In this document: positions 8,674 to 17,598 of the stretch, piece after piece | How the letters are laid out: each line of letters starts with the position of its first letter | Position numbering within the stretch: the first letter of the stretch is position 1 | NCBI GenBank assembly: GCA_041394405.1 | Contig: JAWKIF010000016.1 | Location: forward strand, 1 to 64,000 | Direction: 5' to 3' | Length of the DNA: 64,000 nt | From: Microthrix sp041394405 | GTDB lineage: Bacteria; Actinomycetota; Acidimicrobiia; Acidimicrobiales; Microtrichaceae | Program-made: the position numbers and the translations under genes | Notes under the pieces: model-generated | Database searches by the model: none | Told to the model about the DNA's origin: nothing | Seen by the model: the letters and a program-made list of their open reading frames with translations, nothing else

Positions 8674-8946
8674 ATGGCCTACGAAGAGCCCCTCTATGAC
8701 CCCGACTCGCCGCCGAGAGCGGACATCACCATTGCCTACACCGGGCCCGTCTCGCCCCACTGGGACATCCGCACTCGCTCCGGGGATGCCTCGGTGGCCG
8801 ATGCCTTTGCCGCCCGGGTGAATGCCCGCCTCATGCTGCTCCCTGCCCACGATCCACAGTTTCGACGCAATCGCGAGCGGGTCAACAAGGACGCCGAGCG
8901 CGAACACATCCGACTTGCCTGGGACTTGGGCTACGACGAGGACTGA
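8674..8946 (+). CDS. Small conserved-looking hypothetical protein, 90 aa
   Basis: I do not recognise the family. The 90-aa product is highly charged, with an acidic N-terminus (MAYEEPLYDPDSPPRAD) and a basic/acidic helical C-terminus (RRNRERVNKDAEREHIRLAWDLGYDED). It has no signal peptide or membrane helix. GGAG lies 6 nt before the ATG. Its stop is 10 nt before the GTG of the polyphosphate kinase gene, so the two are very likely co-transcribed. It may be a small partner or regulator of Ppk1, which is inference from position only. Confidence 0.7.
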   Translation: MAYEEPLYDPDSPPRADITIAYTGPVSPHWDIRTRSGDASVADAFAARVNARLMLLPAHDPQFRRNRERVNKDAEREHIRLAWDLGYDED

Positions 8947-8956
8947 GGTCGGCTTC

Positions 8957-11059
8957 GTGACCGACGACGGTCAACAGGCCGTCTCCGAGTGGGGGCCGGA
9001 TCGCTTCGTCAACCGCGAGCTGTCGTGGCTGGAGTTCAACGCCCGCGTATTGGCCCTGGCTCACGATCCGACCGTTCCGCTGTTGGAGCAGGCCAAGTTC
9101 CTGGCCATCTTCTCCTCGAATGCCGATGAGTTCTTCCAGGTGCGGGTGGCCGGGCTGCTGGAGCAGGTCGAATCCGGGGTGACCGGGCGGACACCCGATG
9201 GGCGCACGCCGACCGTGCAGCTTCGGGAGATCGCCCAGCGCTCCGCCGAGTTGGCCGAGCTGGCCGACGAGATCTTCCTGCAGTCGCTGGTGCCGGCGCT
9301 GGCCGATCGCGGGGTGCGCTTCCTGAAGTGGCGGGAGCTGTCACCCGACGATCAGGACTGGCTGCGGGACGTGTTCGACGAGCAGATCTTTCCGGTGCTC
9401 ACGCCGCTGGCGGTCGACCCCTCCCACCCGTTCCCCTACATCTCCAACCTGTCGCTCAACCTGGGCGTCCGGGTGCGCGACCCGCTCACCGAGGAGGTGC
9501 GGTTCGCGCGACTGAAGGTGCCCCAGCTGCTGCCTCGGTTCCTGGTGCTGCCCGATGGCGAGCGCTTTGTGCCCCTCGAGCAGGTGATCGCCGCCCACCT
9601 CGACCGCCTGTTTCCGGGCATGTCCATCGTTGACTCCACCGTGTTTCGGGTGACCCGCAACACCGACCTGATGTTGGAGGAGGACGAGGCCGACGACCTG
9701 TTGGCCGCCGTGCAGTCGGAGGTGCGGCGGCGCCGATTTGGCGGCGCGGTGCGCCTGGAGGTGGATGATCACGCGGCCCCGGAGGTGGTGGACTTCCTGA
9801 TCGACGAGCTGGGCCTGAGCCTCGACGGTGTCATTCGGCGCCGCACCCCGCTGGATCTCACCGGTCTGTGGACGGTGCACGACCTGGACCTGCCCGAGGC
9901 CACCTACCCCGACTTCTCGGGCATCACCCAACCCAGGTTGGGCGCCGGCGCCGAAGGCCCCCCCAACGACTTCTTCGCCGTGCTTCGTGCCGGCGACCTG
10001 CTGGTGCAGCACCCCTACGACAGTTTCTCGGGCAGCGTCGAGGAGTTCATCCGTCAGGCCTCCCGCGATCCCGACGTGCTGGCGATCAAGCTCACCCTGT
10101 ACCGGACCTCCGGCGACTCGCCCATCGTGGAGGCCCTCATTCGGGCCGCCGAGCGGGGCAAACAGGTGGCCGCCCTGGTGGAGCTGAAGGCCCGCTTCGA
10201 CGAGGAGAACAACATCGTCTGGGCCAAACGCCTGGAGAAGGCCGGCGTTCACGTGGTGTACGGCATGGTGGGGCTCAAGACCCACACCAAGGTGGTGTTG
10301 GTGGCCCGCCAGGAGGGCGGGCACGTGCGCCGATACAGCCACGTCGGCACCGGCAACTACAACCCCAAGACGGCCCGCATCTACGAGGATCTGGGTCTGC
10401 TGACCGCCGACGAGGTGATCGGCGCCGACGTCACCTCGCTCTTCAACTACCTCACCGGCTACGCCCGCGACGTCACCTATCACCGGCTGCTGGTGGCCCC
10501 CCACTACCTCCGCCTGGGCCTCACGGAGCGCATCCGCGGCGAGGTGGCGGCGCCGGAGGGCACCGGTCACATCATCATGAAGATGAACAGCCTGGTGGAT
10601 CCGGACCTCATCGACGAGCTGTACGCAGCCTCGTCAGCTGGGGTGCGTATCGAGCTGATCGTGCGAGGCATCTGCTGCCTGCGCCCGGGGGTAGCGGGCC
10701 TCTCCGAGAACATCACCGTGCGCTCCATCGTTGGTCGCTACCTGGAGCACTCCCGGGTGTATCACTTCGCCAACGGCGACGGGCACGGCCGGCCGGCCTG
10801 GTACTTCGGCTCGGCCGACCTCATGCCCCGCAACCTGGATCGCCGGGTGGAGGCGGTCACGCCGGTCCTGGACGACGACCTCCGGGCTCGCCTGGCCACG
10901 ATCCTGGCGATCGCGCTGGCCGACGACACGCTGGCATGGGAGCTCGACGACCGCAGCTGGCGGCGGGTGCGGCCCGACGGCGCCGAACGGGGCCAGGTGG
11001 ACTCCCACCAGGTCCTGGAGGAGGAAGCGCTCAAGCGAGCCTCGCTGAGCGTGCTGTGA
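8957..11059 (+). CDS. ppk1: Polyphosphate kinase 1
   Basis: Makes inorganic polyphosphate from the terminal phosphate of ATP, reversibly. The 700-aa length and domains fit Ppk1. The N-terminal domain has FVNRELSWLEFNARVLALA and AKFLAIFSSNADEFFQVRVAGL. The catalytic phospholipase-D-like domains contain GLKTHTKVVLV and RYSHVGTGNYNPKTARIYED, which holds the autophosphorylated His, plus RSIVGRYLEHSRVYHF. The start is GTG 8957, 10 nt after the upstream small gene; the preceding part of the frame is a shadow. The downstream MFS gene overlaps its stop by 4 nt (GTGA). Together with the H+-pyrophosphatase gene it suggests polyphosphate-based storage. Confidence 0.96.
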   Translation: MTDDGQQAVSEWGPDRFVNRELSWLEFNARVLALAHDPTVPLLEQAKFLAIFSSNADEFFQVRVAGLLEQVESGVTGRTPDGRTPTVQLREIAQRSAELAELADEIFLQSLVPALADRGVRFLKWRELSPDDQDWLRDVFDEQIFPVLTPLAVDPSHPFPYISNLSLNLGVRVRDPLTEEVRFARLKVPQLLPRFLVLPDGERFVPLEQVIAAHLDRLFPGMSIVDSTVFRVTRNTDLMLEEDEADDLLAAVQSEVRRRRFGGAVRLEVDDHAAPEVVDFLIDELGLSLDGVIRRRTPLDLTGLWTVHDLDLPEATYPDFSGITQPRLGAGAEGPPNDFFAVLRAGDLLVQHPYDSFSGSVEEFIRQASRDPDVLAIKLTLYRTSGDSPIVEALIRAAERGKQVAALVELKARFDEENNIVWAKRLEKAGVHVVYGMVGLKTHTKVVLVARQEGGHVRRYSHVGTGNYNPKTARIYEDLGLLTADEVIGADVTSLFNYLTGYARDVTYHRLLVAPHYLRLGLTERIRGEVAAPEGTGHIIMKMNSLVDPDLIDELYAASSAGVRIELIVRGICCLRPGVAGLSENITVRSIVGRYLEHSRVYHFANGDGHGRPAWYFGSADLMPRNLDRRVEAVTPVLDDDLRARLATILAIALADDTLAWELDDRSWRRVRPDGAERGQVDSHQVLEEEALKRASLSVL

Positions 11060-12384
11060 GGGCCTCGGGGCCCTCATCACACCGCGATCGAACCTGGGAC
11101 GGCCCCCCGCCCGTGCCCGGTCCTCAGGGTCCCGTGGTGCACTGGCACGCACCGTTCGCCAGGCTCGCCGTGGCCCACGGTCTCTCCACGGCGGGCGACG
11201 CCATGGTGGCGATCGCGCTGGCCAACACGCTCTTCTTTCAGGTGGACCCCACCGACGCTCAGGGCAAGGTGCTGCTCTACCTGCTCTTCACCATGGCGCC
11301 CTTTGCCGTGGTCGGCCCGTTCATCGGCCCGGCCATGGACCGGGTTCCCGGCGGCCACCGGCTGGTCATCATGGCCTCGGGGTTGGGGCGCATGGTGTTG
11401 GCGCTGGCCATGATCCCCAACGCCGACGGCGGGCTGTTGTTGTTCCCCGAGGCGTTCATGGTGCTGGTGCTGGGCAAGACCTACCAGGTGGGCAAGGCGG
11501 CCATCGTGCCCAGCACCGTCAGCAGCGACCGAGAACTGGTGGAGGCCAACTCCAAGCTGCAGTTGCTGTCGGGCTTGGCGGGCGCCGCTGCGGCCATCCC
11601 TGCCGGGCTGGCCTCACTGATCGGTCCCGGAGCGGTCCTCTTCCTCGCCGGGGCGGTGTTCCTGGCGGCGTCGCTGGCCGCAATCAGAGTGCCCGACCCC
11701 CGGCGCCCGGTCGAGCGGGTCGACCCCGAGGTGTCCGCCGAACTCAACACCCTGCCGGTACAGACCTCGGCCGCCGCCATGTCCTGGCTGCGGGGGGTGG
11801 TCGGCTTCGTCAGCTTCCTCTTGGCCTTTGCGCTGCGGCGCCCACCGGATGCCCCGCCGCTGGGCACGACCGCAGGCCGGGTGATGGGGGCACGGGGCGA
11901 CTACGTGGGCGTTGTGCCCCAGGCGCCGTATCCCCAGTGGTACTTCGCAGTGGTGGTCGTGGCCGCAGTGGTTGGCGGGCTGGCCGGATCGGTGTTGGCC
12001 CCCAGGCTTCGGGGCAAGCTGCGCGAGGGACCGATTCTCTCCGGCGCCCTGGTGGCGGTGGTGGTGGTGGCCTTCGGTGGCCTGGTGCTTCCCGGGCTGC
12101 TGGGCATGATGCTGCTGTCGGCCGGTGTGGCAGCGTCGGCCAGCGTGGGCAAGCAGGCCTTCGACGCCCTGGTCCAGGCCGACGCCCCCGACGTCGATCG
12201 AGGTCGGGTCTTCGCCCGATTCGAGAGCCAGTTCCAGCTGGTGTGGGTGGTGGGCGCCGCATTGGCGGTGTTCCTGCGCCTGGGGGTAACGGCGGGTTCT
12301 GCCGTGCTGTTGGTGGGGGGCGTGCTGGCCACCCTGGGCTACGGGGTTCTGGCCCGCAACCAGTCGGCCTACAGGTCGGGGTAG
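11056..12384 (+). CDS. MFS-type permease
   Basis: A 442-aa polytopic membrane protein with about 12 predicted helices. It opens with WHAPFARLAVAHGLSTAGDAMVAIALANTLFF. The loop GPAMDRVPGGHRLVIM corresponds to the MFS loop 2-3 motif. GTG 11056 overlaps the ppk1 stop by 4 nt, indicating translational coupling; the long frame upstream is a shadow of ppk1. Substrate is unknown. Coupling to ppk1 could hint at phosphate- or metal-linked transport, but nothing in the sequence proves this. The 3' end overlaps the convergent zinc hydrolase gene by 16 bp. Confidence 0.8.
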   Translation: MRASGPSSHRDRTWDGPPPVPGPQGPVVHWHAPFARLAVAHGLSTAGDAMVAIALANTLFFQVDPTDAQGKVLLYLLFTMAPFAVVGPFIGPAMDRVPGGHRLVIMASGLGRMVLALAMIPNADGGLLLFPEAFMVLVLGKTYQVGKAAIVPSTVSSDRELVEANSKLQLLSGLAGAAAAIPAGLASLIGPGAVLFLAGAVFLAASLAAIRVPDPRRPVERVDPEVSAELNTLPVQTSAAAMSWLRGVVGFVSFLLAFALRRPPDAPPLGTTAGRVMGARGDYVGVVPQAPYPQWYFAVVVVAAVVGGLAGSVLAPRLRGKLREGPILSGALVAVVVVAFGGLVLPGLLGMMLLSAGVAASASVGKQAFDALVQADAPDVDRGRVFARFESQFQLVWVVGAALAVFLRLGVTAGSAVLLVGGVLATLGYGVLARNQSAYRSG

Positions 12385-13652
12385 TCGGGCACGTCCAGGT
12401 CGCCCGCCTCGGGCTCGGGGCCGGCACCGGACTCCAGCCCCAGGCGTGCCAGCCACAGGCCGGGCGCCTGCAACTCATTGGGGGTGGGTATGGCCTCGGG
12501 GTCGGTCACCAGCCGGGTGAGCACCTCCGGGCTGGAGCGTTCCAGAACTCCCTCCACGAACCCGCGCCCCCGGTCCATGAGGTCTTGGGTGAGCTCCAGC
12601 CCGAAGAGCCGTTCCACGAAGCGGCTGGCCGAGTCGGTGCTGACCCGCCGGCGGCGCAGCGCCTCGGCCACGCGTCCGCCGCCGGGCATCAAGCGCTCTG
12701 CGACCTGATCGGTCACCCATCCGGCCCAACCCTCCAGCGCCGCCACGGCGGCGTCGATGCGGGGCCGCAGCGCATCCTGTTCGGGCGTTCGAAGCGAACC
12801 CAACAACCGTTCCGGATCCAGGGTGAGGCCGCCGTTGGCGATCGCAGTCTCGGGATCATCGCCCAGCAACTGGGCGATGGCATCGGTGGAGAGGTCGGTG
12901 GGCACCCCATCGACGTAGGCCCCCAGCATGGCCTCCAGCTGCGGGCCGAAGGCGGCTCGCGAAAGCGCAGCATGCAACGCCAGCTCCTGGGTTGTCTCCC
13001 AGAGCGTGAGGTCGTCGGCGTCCAGCTCCCACTCGGCGGCGAATTCCGCCAGGTTGGAGGCGATCAGCGTCACCTCGTCGGCATGGCGCGGAATCGGCAG
13101 GTCGTAGGAGCCGAAGCTGCGAATGGCCAACTGCCCCACGGTGCCCGAGGCCATCATGGTGTACATGAGCGAGCCCATCATGGGCCCCAGCTGGAGGAAC
13201 GCGCCCAGCGCAGCGGGGTCCACTCCCGGCGGAAGGTCGTCCTCGTTCACTGCGCCGTCGGCGGCAGCTTCGTCCAGTTGGCCCTTGGCCAGGGCGCCGA
13301 GCGCGTCGCTCAGGCGTCGCAGCAAGGGGCCGTGCGCGGTCAGGGTGGCCGCTGCCCACTGGCCACGGGTGACCGGCCGAACCTTCACCCCTGCCAGCGA
13401 CAGACCGGTGATCTGGGTGACATGCAACTCGGCCACCCGGGCGAGCTCCTCGATGCGGATGCGGTCCGCCGGGTCGACGTTGGGTTCGGTGCGGCCCTCG
13501 GAGGCGATGGCCGAGGCCAGCTGCGCCAGGTGGGCGTCGTCGGGCGAGCCCATGTTGCCCAGGTTGGACATGAGTGCGTTCAGCATGGCGCCGAGATCCA
13601 TGGGGACGCCGTCGTCGTCGTCGGGGAGCCGGAATGGATCGTTGGGAGCCAC
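12369..13652 (-). CDS. TIGR03624-type putative zinc-dependent hydrolase (DUF2342)
   Basis: A 427-aa protein resembling the actinobacterial DUF2342/TIGR03624 family (mycobacterial Rv3195-like), loosely linked to F420-producing organisms and described as a metallopeptidase-like hydrolase. The family-typical N-terminus is present after GTG 13652: a short acidic linker, then PMDLGAMLNALMSNLGNM. The core has PRHADEVTLIASNLAEFAAEW and a Gly-containing RLMPGGGRVAEALRRRR segment. A classical HExxH is not evident, so enzymatic activity should be regarded as unproven. It is divergent from the SDR gene, with a 6-bp gap. Confidence 0.75.
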   Translation of the reverse strand: MAPNDPFRLPDDDDGVPMDLGAMLNALMSNLGNMGSPDDAHLAQLASAIASEGRTEPNVDPADRIRIEELARVAELHVTQITGLSLAGVKVRPVTRGQWAAATLTAHGPLLRRLSDALGALAKGQLDEAAADGAVNEDDLPPGVDPAALGAFLQLGPMMGSLMYTMMASGTVGQLAIRSFGSYDLPIPRHADEVTLIASNLAEFAAEWELDADDLTLWETTQELALHAALSRAAFGPQLEAMLGAYVDGVPTDLSTDAIAQLLGDDPETAIANGGLTLDPERLLGSLRTPEQDALRPRIDAAVAALEGWAGWVTDQVAERLMPGGGRVAEALRRRRVSTDSASRFVERLFGLELTQDLMDRGRGFVEGVLERSSPEVLTRLVTDPEAIPTPNELQAPGLWLARLGLESGAGPEPEAGDLDVPDYPDL

Positions 13653-13658
13653 GCGGGC

Positions 13659-14735
13659 ATGGTAGGCGCCATGGACAACGCTTTGGACGCGTCCGCCCCC
13701 GGTTCTCGTGTCGTGCTGGTGGGTGGCGAGTGCGTCGTGGGCCGCGCACTGCTGGACTCCTGGCAGCTGGCGGGAGTGGCGGCCACGGTGGTGGGCCGTG
13801 CCCCCGCGGACGGAACCGAGGCTGAGGTGGCCGGCCATCCGGTGGTGGACGTCAATCGGCGCGCCGCCGTGGCATCGGCGCTGTCGGGCGCAGCTGAGTT
13901 GGTGATCTTGGGGGCCACCGGCGTTCGTGATGCGGACGGCTCGGGCATCGGACTGTTGGACGAGCCGCTGGTCGCCGCGGTGCTGGCCGAGGCCGCTCGC
14001 AACCCTCCCGGTCACGTCACGGTGCTGTCGACGGCGCTGGCCTACGAGCTCGCCGTCGGTGGGCCCAGTTTGCGCACGGAGAACGACCCCTTGGTGCCGG
14101 GGCGGGTGCGTGCCGTGGCCGACCGGGTGCGGCTGGAATCGTTGGTCGCCGGCTGGGAGGCCACGACCAAGGTGCCCGTGGCGGTGCTGCGGCCGGTGCT
14201 GGTGGCCTCGGTGGAGGCACGAAGCTGGTTCGGCCGGTCGGCCTGGCGGAACCGCCGACTGTGTCCGTCCCCACGGCCGGTGGTGCAGTACGTGCTGTTG
14301 CGCGACGTGGTGGGCGCGGCGGAGGTGGTGCGTCGCCGGCGCGCGGCCGGAGCGTTCAACGTCGCACCCGACGGTTGGTTGGAGGGCGCGGAGACGGTGG
14401 AGCTGGCCGACCGTCGGTTTGTCGTTGGTGCGCCGCCGGCGGTGTTGGCGTTTGTGGAATGGCTGCGGTGGTGGACGTGGTGGTCCCCGACGCCGCCGGC
14501 GTTGCTGGACCTGGCCCGCCATGACGTGGCGGTGGATTCGGCGCGGCTGCGTTCCGAGGGATGGGCCAGCAGCCATTCCAACACCGAGGCGTTCCTAGTG
14601 GCCCATGCCCCGGCATGGTGGCCCTCCCTGAGCGCCCGTCGGCGTCAGGATCTGGTGCTGGGTGGCGCACTCATGACGGTGGCCGCAGCGAGCGCTGCTG
14701 CCGTCGTTGCGCTCCGGCGGGTCCGGCGGAGCTAG
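13659..14735 (+). CDS. NAD-dependent epimerase/dehydratase-like SDR protein
   Basis: An atypical extended short-chain dehydrogenase/reductase of 358 aa. The N-terminal nucleotide-binding segment is VVLVGGECVVGRALLDSW, a variant of GxxGxxG. LVILGATGVRDADGSG follows. The usual YxxxK is not clearly present: TALAYELAVGG sits near the expected place, with no Lys 4 residues on. A hydrophobic helix near the C-terminus (ALMTVAAASAAAVVAL) with a basic tail suggests membrane attachment. ATG 13659 and ATG 13671 are both possible starts. The 3' end overlaps the convergent PDZ gene by 4 bp. Confidence 0.7.
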   Translation: MVGAMDNALDASAPGSRVVLVGGECVVGRALLDSWQLAGVAATVVGRAPADGTEAEVAGHPVVDVNRRAAVASALSGAAELVILGATGVRDADGSGIGLLDEPLVAAVLAEAARNPPGHVTVLSTALAYELAVGGPSLRTENDPLVPGRVRAVADRVRLESLVAGWEATTKVPVAVLRPVLVASVEARSWFGRSAWRNRRLCPSPRPVVQYVLLRDVVGAAEVVRRRRAAGAFNVAPDGWLEGAETVELADRRFVVGAPPAVLAFVEWLRWWTWWSPTPPALLDLARHDVAVDSARLRSEGWASSHSNTEAFLVAHAPAWWPSLSARRRQDLVLGGALMTVAAASAAAVVALRRVRRS

Positions 14736-15718
14736 CCCGCGCGTTCGGCAACCTCGACGGCAACCGAGACGTCCTTTCCGGAGCGCCGACACCCCACCTG
14801 GGCCCGGTCGCCGGGCTGGTGCAGGCCCACCAAGACCTGCACCTCGGCGGCCGAGCGGACCGGCTGGCCGTCCACCGCCACCAGTTCGTCACCCACCCGC
14901 AGGTCGCGGTCGCTCGTGGCGGTGACGGTGACGCGGCGGCCGGAGTCGCTCACCGTTGCCGGCAGGGTGACGTCGGTGGCGTCGCCAACGATCACCTCGG
15001 CCACGCGACGCAGGGCGCGCCATGGCACGGCCACGGTGCGGCCGCCCTCAGTCCGAGCGGTCACGGCCACCACCTCCCCGTCCACGCCGACGGGGAGGCC
15101 GCTCCCCACCTCGTGGTTCCCCAGGTCGGCGGCCGGGAGCGGACCCCAGCGGCTCATGGTCCAACCGTTCGTCGCTGAGAGGTCCTTCGACGGGGGTACG
15201 GGCCAGTTCTTGGTGGGCCCGTCGACGCGATAGACCGCCAGCCCCAGCCCGTCGGAGGAGGAGGCCAGGGTGGCGTCGCTGTCCCGTTGGCCGACCTGCA
15301 ACGTGACGTGGGTTGGTGGGTCCGCCATGCCGGTCATCACCATGCCCCGAGGATGCACCACCACGCCGGGGTGCTCGCTGTCGCCGGCAATGATGTGTGC
15401 CTGGGGCACCGTCACCGTCGACGGCGTCGGTGTGGCGGCGCCGGCGGCTGGGGCCGATTCGCCACTCGGACGCTGGGCCAGTGCCATCAGCCCGACCGGG
15501 GCGGCCAGCAGCGCCACCAGCCCGACGGCCACGACGAGGGAGGTCGGGATGCGTCGACGATCTGGGGGCGCTGCGGGCGATTCGTCGAGGGCCTCGGTGC
15601 TGGCGCGCCGACGGGCCAGTTCGCTGGGGTGGATCCACAGCCGATCATCGGGATGCACGGGCACGTCTTCGCGCCCGTCACCCGACCCGTTTGGGTCGTC
15701 TTGGGTGCCGCTGGGCAT
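14732..15718 (-). CDS. Membrane-anchored PDZ-domain protein
   Basis: A 328-aa protein with a hydrophilic cytoplasmic N-terminus (contains HPDDRLWIHPSELARRR), one membrane helix (SLVVAVGLVALLAAPVGLMALA) and an extracytoplasmic domain ending in a PDZ-like fold (DLRVGDELVAVDGQPVRSAAEVQVLV). The middle region resembles a degenerate trypsin-like fold: a GVVVHPRGMVMT segment is present, but no Ser-His-Asp triad with GNSGGP can be seen. It is probably an inactive protease relative acting as a sensor or scaffold. The HPSEL motif before the helix is frequent in actinobacterial HtrA-like proteins. The start ATG 15718 diverges from moaE. Confidence 0.75.
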   Translation of the reverse strand: MPSGTQDDPNGSGDGREDVPVHPDDRLWIHPSELARRRASTEALDESPAAPPDRRRIPTSLVVAVGLVALLAAPVGLMALAQRPSGESAPAAGAATPTPSTVTVPQAHIIAGDSEHPGVVVHPRGMVMTGMADPPTHVTLQVGQRDSDATLASSSDGLGLAVYRVDGPTKNWPVPPSKDLSATNGWTMSRWGPLPAADLGNHEVGSGLPVGVDGEVVAVTARTEGGRTVAVPWRALRRVAEVIVGDATDVTLPATVSDSGRRVTVTATSDRDLRVGDELVAVDGQPVRSAAEVQVLVGLHQPGDRAQVGCRRSGKDVSVAVEVAERAG

Positions 15719-15781
15719 TGGGCCACGATACCGACGAGCACGCCGCAGGGGTCCGCGGCCCGCCTTGGCTAGCCTCGCCGC

Positions 15782-16234
15782 GTGATTCGCAACGAACTCG
15801 CCTGGCTGGGCCTCGCACCGGACCGGCTTCCGGTGGAGGAGATCCGGCGCTGGGCCGTCCGGCCCGACTGCGGTGCGGTGGTGGTGTTCTGCGGAACGAC
15901 CCGCGATCACTCCGAGGGGCGCAGCGGCGTGAGCGAGCTGGTCTATGAGGCCTACGAGGCCCAAGCGGAGCGGCGCCTGGTGGCCTTGGAGGCCGAGGCC
16001 CGCGCCGCCTGGCCCCAGATTCGCGCCGTGGCGGCGGTGCACCGCACGGGCTCGGTCGAGTTGGGCGAGGAGGCCGTCGTCGTGGCAGTGTCCTCGGCCC
16101 ACCGCGCCGAGGCGTTTGCAGCGGCGTCCCACCTGATCGATCGCCTAAAGGCCTCCGTTCCTATCTGGAAGGAAGAAGTGAGCGACACCGGACGACGTTG
16201 GAGCCCCGAGGCGCTGGAGATCGACCAGCAGTGA
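15782..16234 (+). CDS. moaE: Molybdopterin synthase catalytic subunit MoaE
   Basis: Transfers sulfur from MoaD thiocarboxylate to precursor Z in molybdenum cofactor synthesis. The 150-aa length is normal. Family landmarks are AVVVFCGTTRDHSEG near residue 40, the LVYEAYEAQAERRL segment, VAAVHRTGSVELGEEAVVVAVSSAHRAEAF, and IDRLKASVPIWKEE, where the two lysines are the active-site ones. The start is a GTG without obvious ribosome site. The next small gene overlaps its stop by 4 bp. A likely user of the cofactor is the molybdoenzyme encoded at 37.9-39.5 kb. Confidence 0.92.
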   Translation: MIRNELAWLGLAPDRLPVEEIRRWAVRPDCGAVVVFCGTTRDHSEGRSGVSELVYEAYEAQAERRLVALEAEARAAWPQIRAVAAVHRTGSVELGEEAVVVAVSSAHRAEAFAAASHLIDRLKASVPIWKEEVSDTGRRWSPEALEIDQQ

Positions 16235-16422
16235 GCCCGGCGATCTTCCTCCTCGTCGCGGTCGGGCTCAGCGCCATGGGCTCGCTGGTGGTATGGCTGG
16301 TGTTGCGCGAACGTCAGTCCAAGAGCGACGCCATGACCGATTTCCGCAGGACCATGTCGGCGCTCGACCCGAACGAGAAGCCCGGCGGCCGAAACGGTCG
16401 CCGGAGCCCTCCGGCCGCCTAG
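16231..16422 (+). CDS. Small single-span membrane protein, 63 aa
   Basis: I cannot assign a family. The GTG at 16231 overlaps the moaE stop (GTGA), showing coupling. The product has one N-terminal helix (SPAIFLLVAVGLSAMGSLVVWLVL) and a short basic/polar tail ending in RRSPPAA. It may be an accessory membrane peptide; no functional clue exists beyond its place between moaE and mreB. Confidence 0.65.
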   Translation: MSPAIFLLVAVGLSAMGSLVVWLVLRERQSKSDAMTDFRRTMSALDPNEKPGGRNGRRSPPAA

Positions 16423-16536
16423 GGCCCAGCCGAATACGCGTGTCGTGGTGGCCCATGGGGCACCATAGGGGGTCGCGGAACCCGCAGAACCACCCGCCTG
16501 ACGCCCACCCCGACCCGATCCCGAGAGGACAACGCC

Positions 16537-17547
16537 CTGGCACGCGACCTTGCCATCGACCTCGGCACCGCGAACACCCTGGTGTACGCGCGCGGGGAGG
16601 GCATCGTGTTGAACGAGCCGTCGGTGATCGCCATCAACTCGCGCACCAAGGACGTCCTGGCCATGGGCCGGGAGGCGTGGCACATGATCGGTCGCACGCC
16701 CAGCCACATCGTGGCGGTGCGCCCGCTGCGAAAGGGTGCGATCACCGACTTCGAGGTCACCCAGGAGATGATCCGCCTGCTGCTCAAGCGGGTCGGGGTG
16801 AGCCGCTTCAATCGGCCACGGGTGGTCATCTGCGTTCCCTCGGCCATCACGCCCGTGGAGCGCCGAGCCGTCGTGGACGCCACCCGCAGGGCCGGTGCCG
16901 CCGACGCGCAGCTGATCGAACAGCCCATGGCGGCCGCCATCGGGGCCGGCCTGCCCATCAACGAGCCCATCGCCAACATGGTGGTGGACATCGGCGGGGG
17001 CACGTCCGAGACGGCGCTGATCTCCATGGGCGGCATCGTGGCCATCCAGGCGGTGCGGGTGGGCTCGTTCGACCTCGACTCGGCGTTGATCACCTGGATC
17101 CGGCGGGAATACGGCATTGCGGTGGGCGAGCAAACGGCCGAGGAAATCAAGATCACCATCGGCTCGGCCTACCCCACCGAGGAGGAGTTCCAGGCGGAGG
17201 TGCGGGGCCGCGACCTCATGACGGGCCTGCCCAAGACCGTGGTGCTGGACCCCGAGGAGGTGCGCCAGGCCCTGGCGGAACCGGTGGGTGCCATGGTGGA
17301 TTCGGTGCTGACCTGCCTCGGGCAGTCGCCTCCCGAGCTGGCCCAGGACCTCATCACCCAGGGCCTGTATCTGGTGGGGGGCGGTTCGCTGTTGCGGGGC
17401 CTCGACCGCCGGCTGGCCCTGGAGACCGAGGTGCCGGTCCGGCGGGTGGAGCAACCACTCGAAACGGTGGTGCTGGGTGCCGGCCGGGTCATTGAGAGCT
17501 ACGAGGCGCTGCAGGCCATGTTCATGGACGCACGGCGACCTCGCTAG
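16537..17547 (+). CDS. mreB: Rod shape-determining protein MreB
   Basis: An actin-like ATPase that guides lateral wall synthesis at the inner membrane face. Length is 336 aa. The nucleotide-binding motifs are DLGTANTLVYARGEG (phosphate 1), VVDIGGGTSETALI (phosphate 2) and LVGGGSLLRGLDRRL (adenosine). The protein must start at CTG 16537, giving LARDLAIDLGTANT, which aligns residue for residue with the usual MARDLAIDLGTANT start. GAGAGGAC precedes it by 6-7 nt and no ATG, GTG or TTG exists in frame between the upstream gene and the motif. The GTG at 16582 would delete phosphate-1 residues. Confidence 0.92.
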   Translation: MARDLAIDLGTANTLVYARGEGIVLNEPSVIAINSRTKDVLAMGREAWHMIGRTPSHIVAVRPLRKGAITDFEVTQEMIRLLLKRVGVSRFNRPRVVICVPSAITPVERRAVVDATRRAGAADAQLIEQPMAAAIGAGLPINEPIANMVVDIGGGTSETALISMGGIVAIQAVRVGSFDLDSALITWIRREYGIAVGEQTAEEIKITIGSAYPTEEEFQAEVRGRDLMTGLPKTVVLDPEEVRQALAEPVGAMVDSVLTCLGQSPPELAQDLITQGLYLVGGGSLLRGLDRRLALETEVPVRRVEQPLETVVLGAGRVIESYEALQAMFMDARRPR

Positions 17548-17598
17548 GACCGCTATGGTTCCGTTTCGAGAGACGGCCAGGGGAGCGAGGGGGTTGGT

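Noticed and set aside
9868..11055. Long plus-strand frame overlapping ppk1
   Set aside because: It is a GC-rich shadow; only the part from 11056 onward, encoding the MFS permease, is real.
11937..13658. Long plus-strand frame over the MFS and zinc hydrolase genes
   Set aside because: Shadow of two well-supported genes; only the SDR portion from 13659 is credible.
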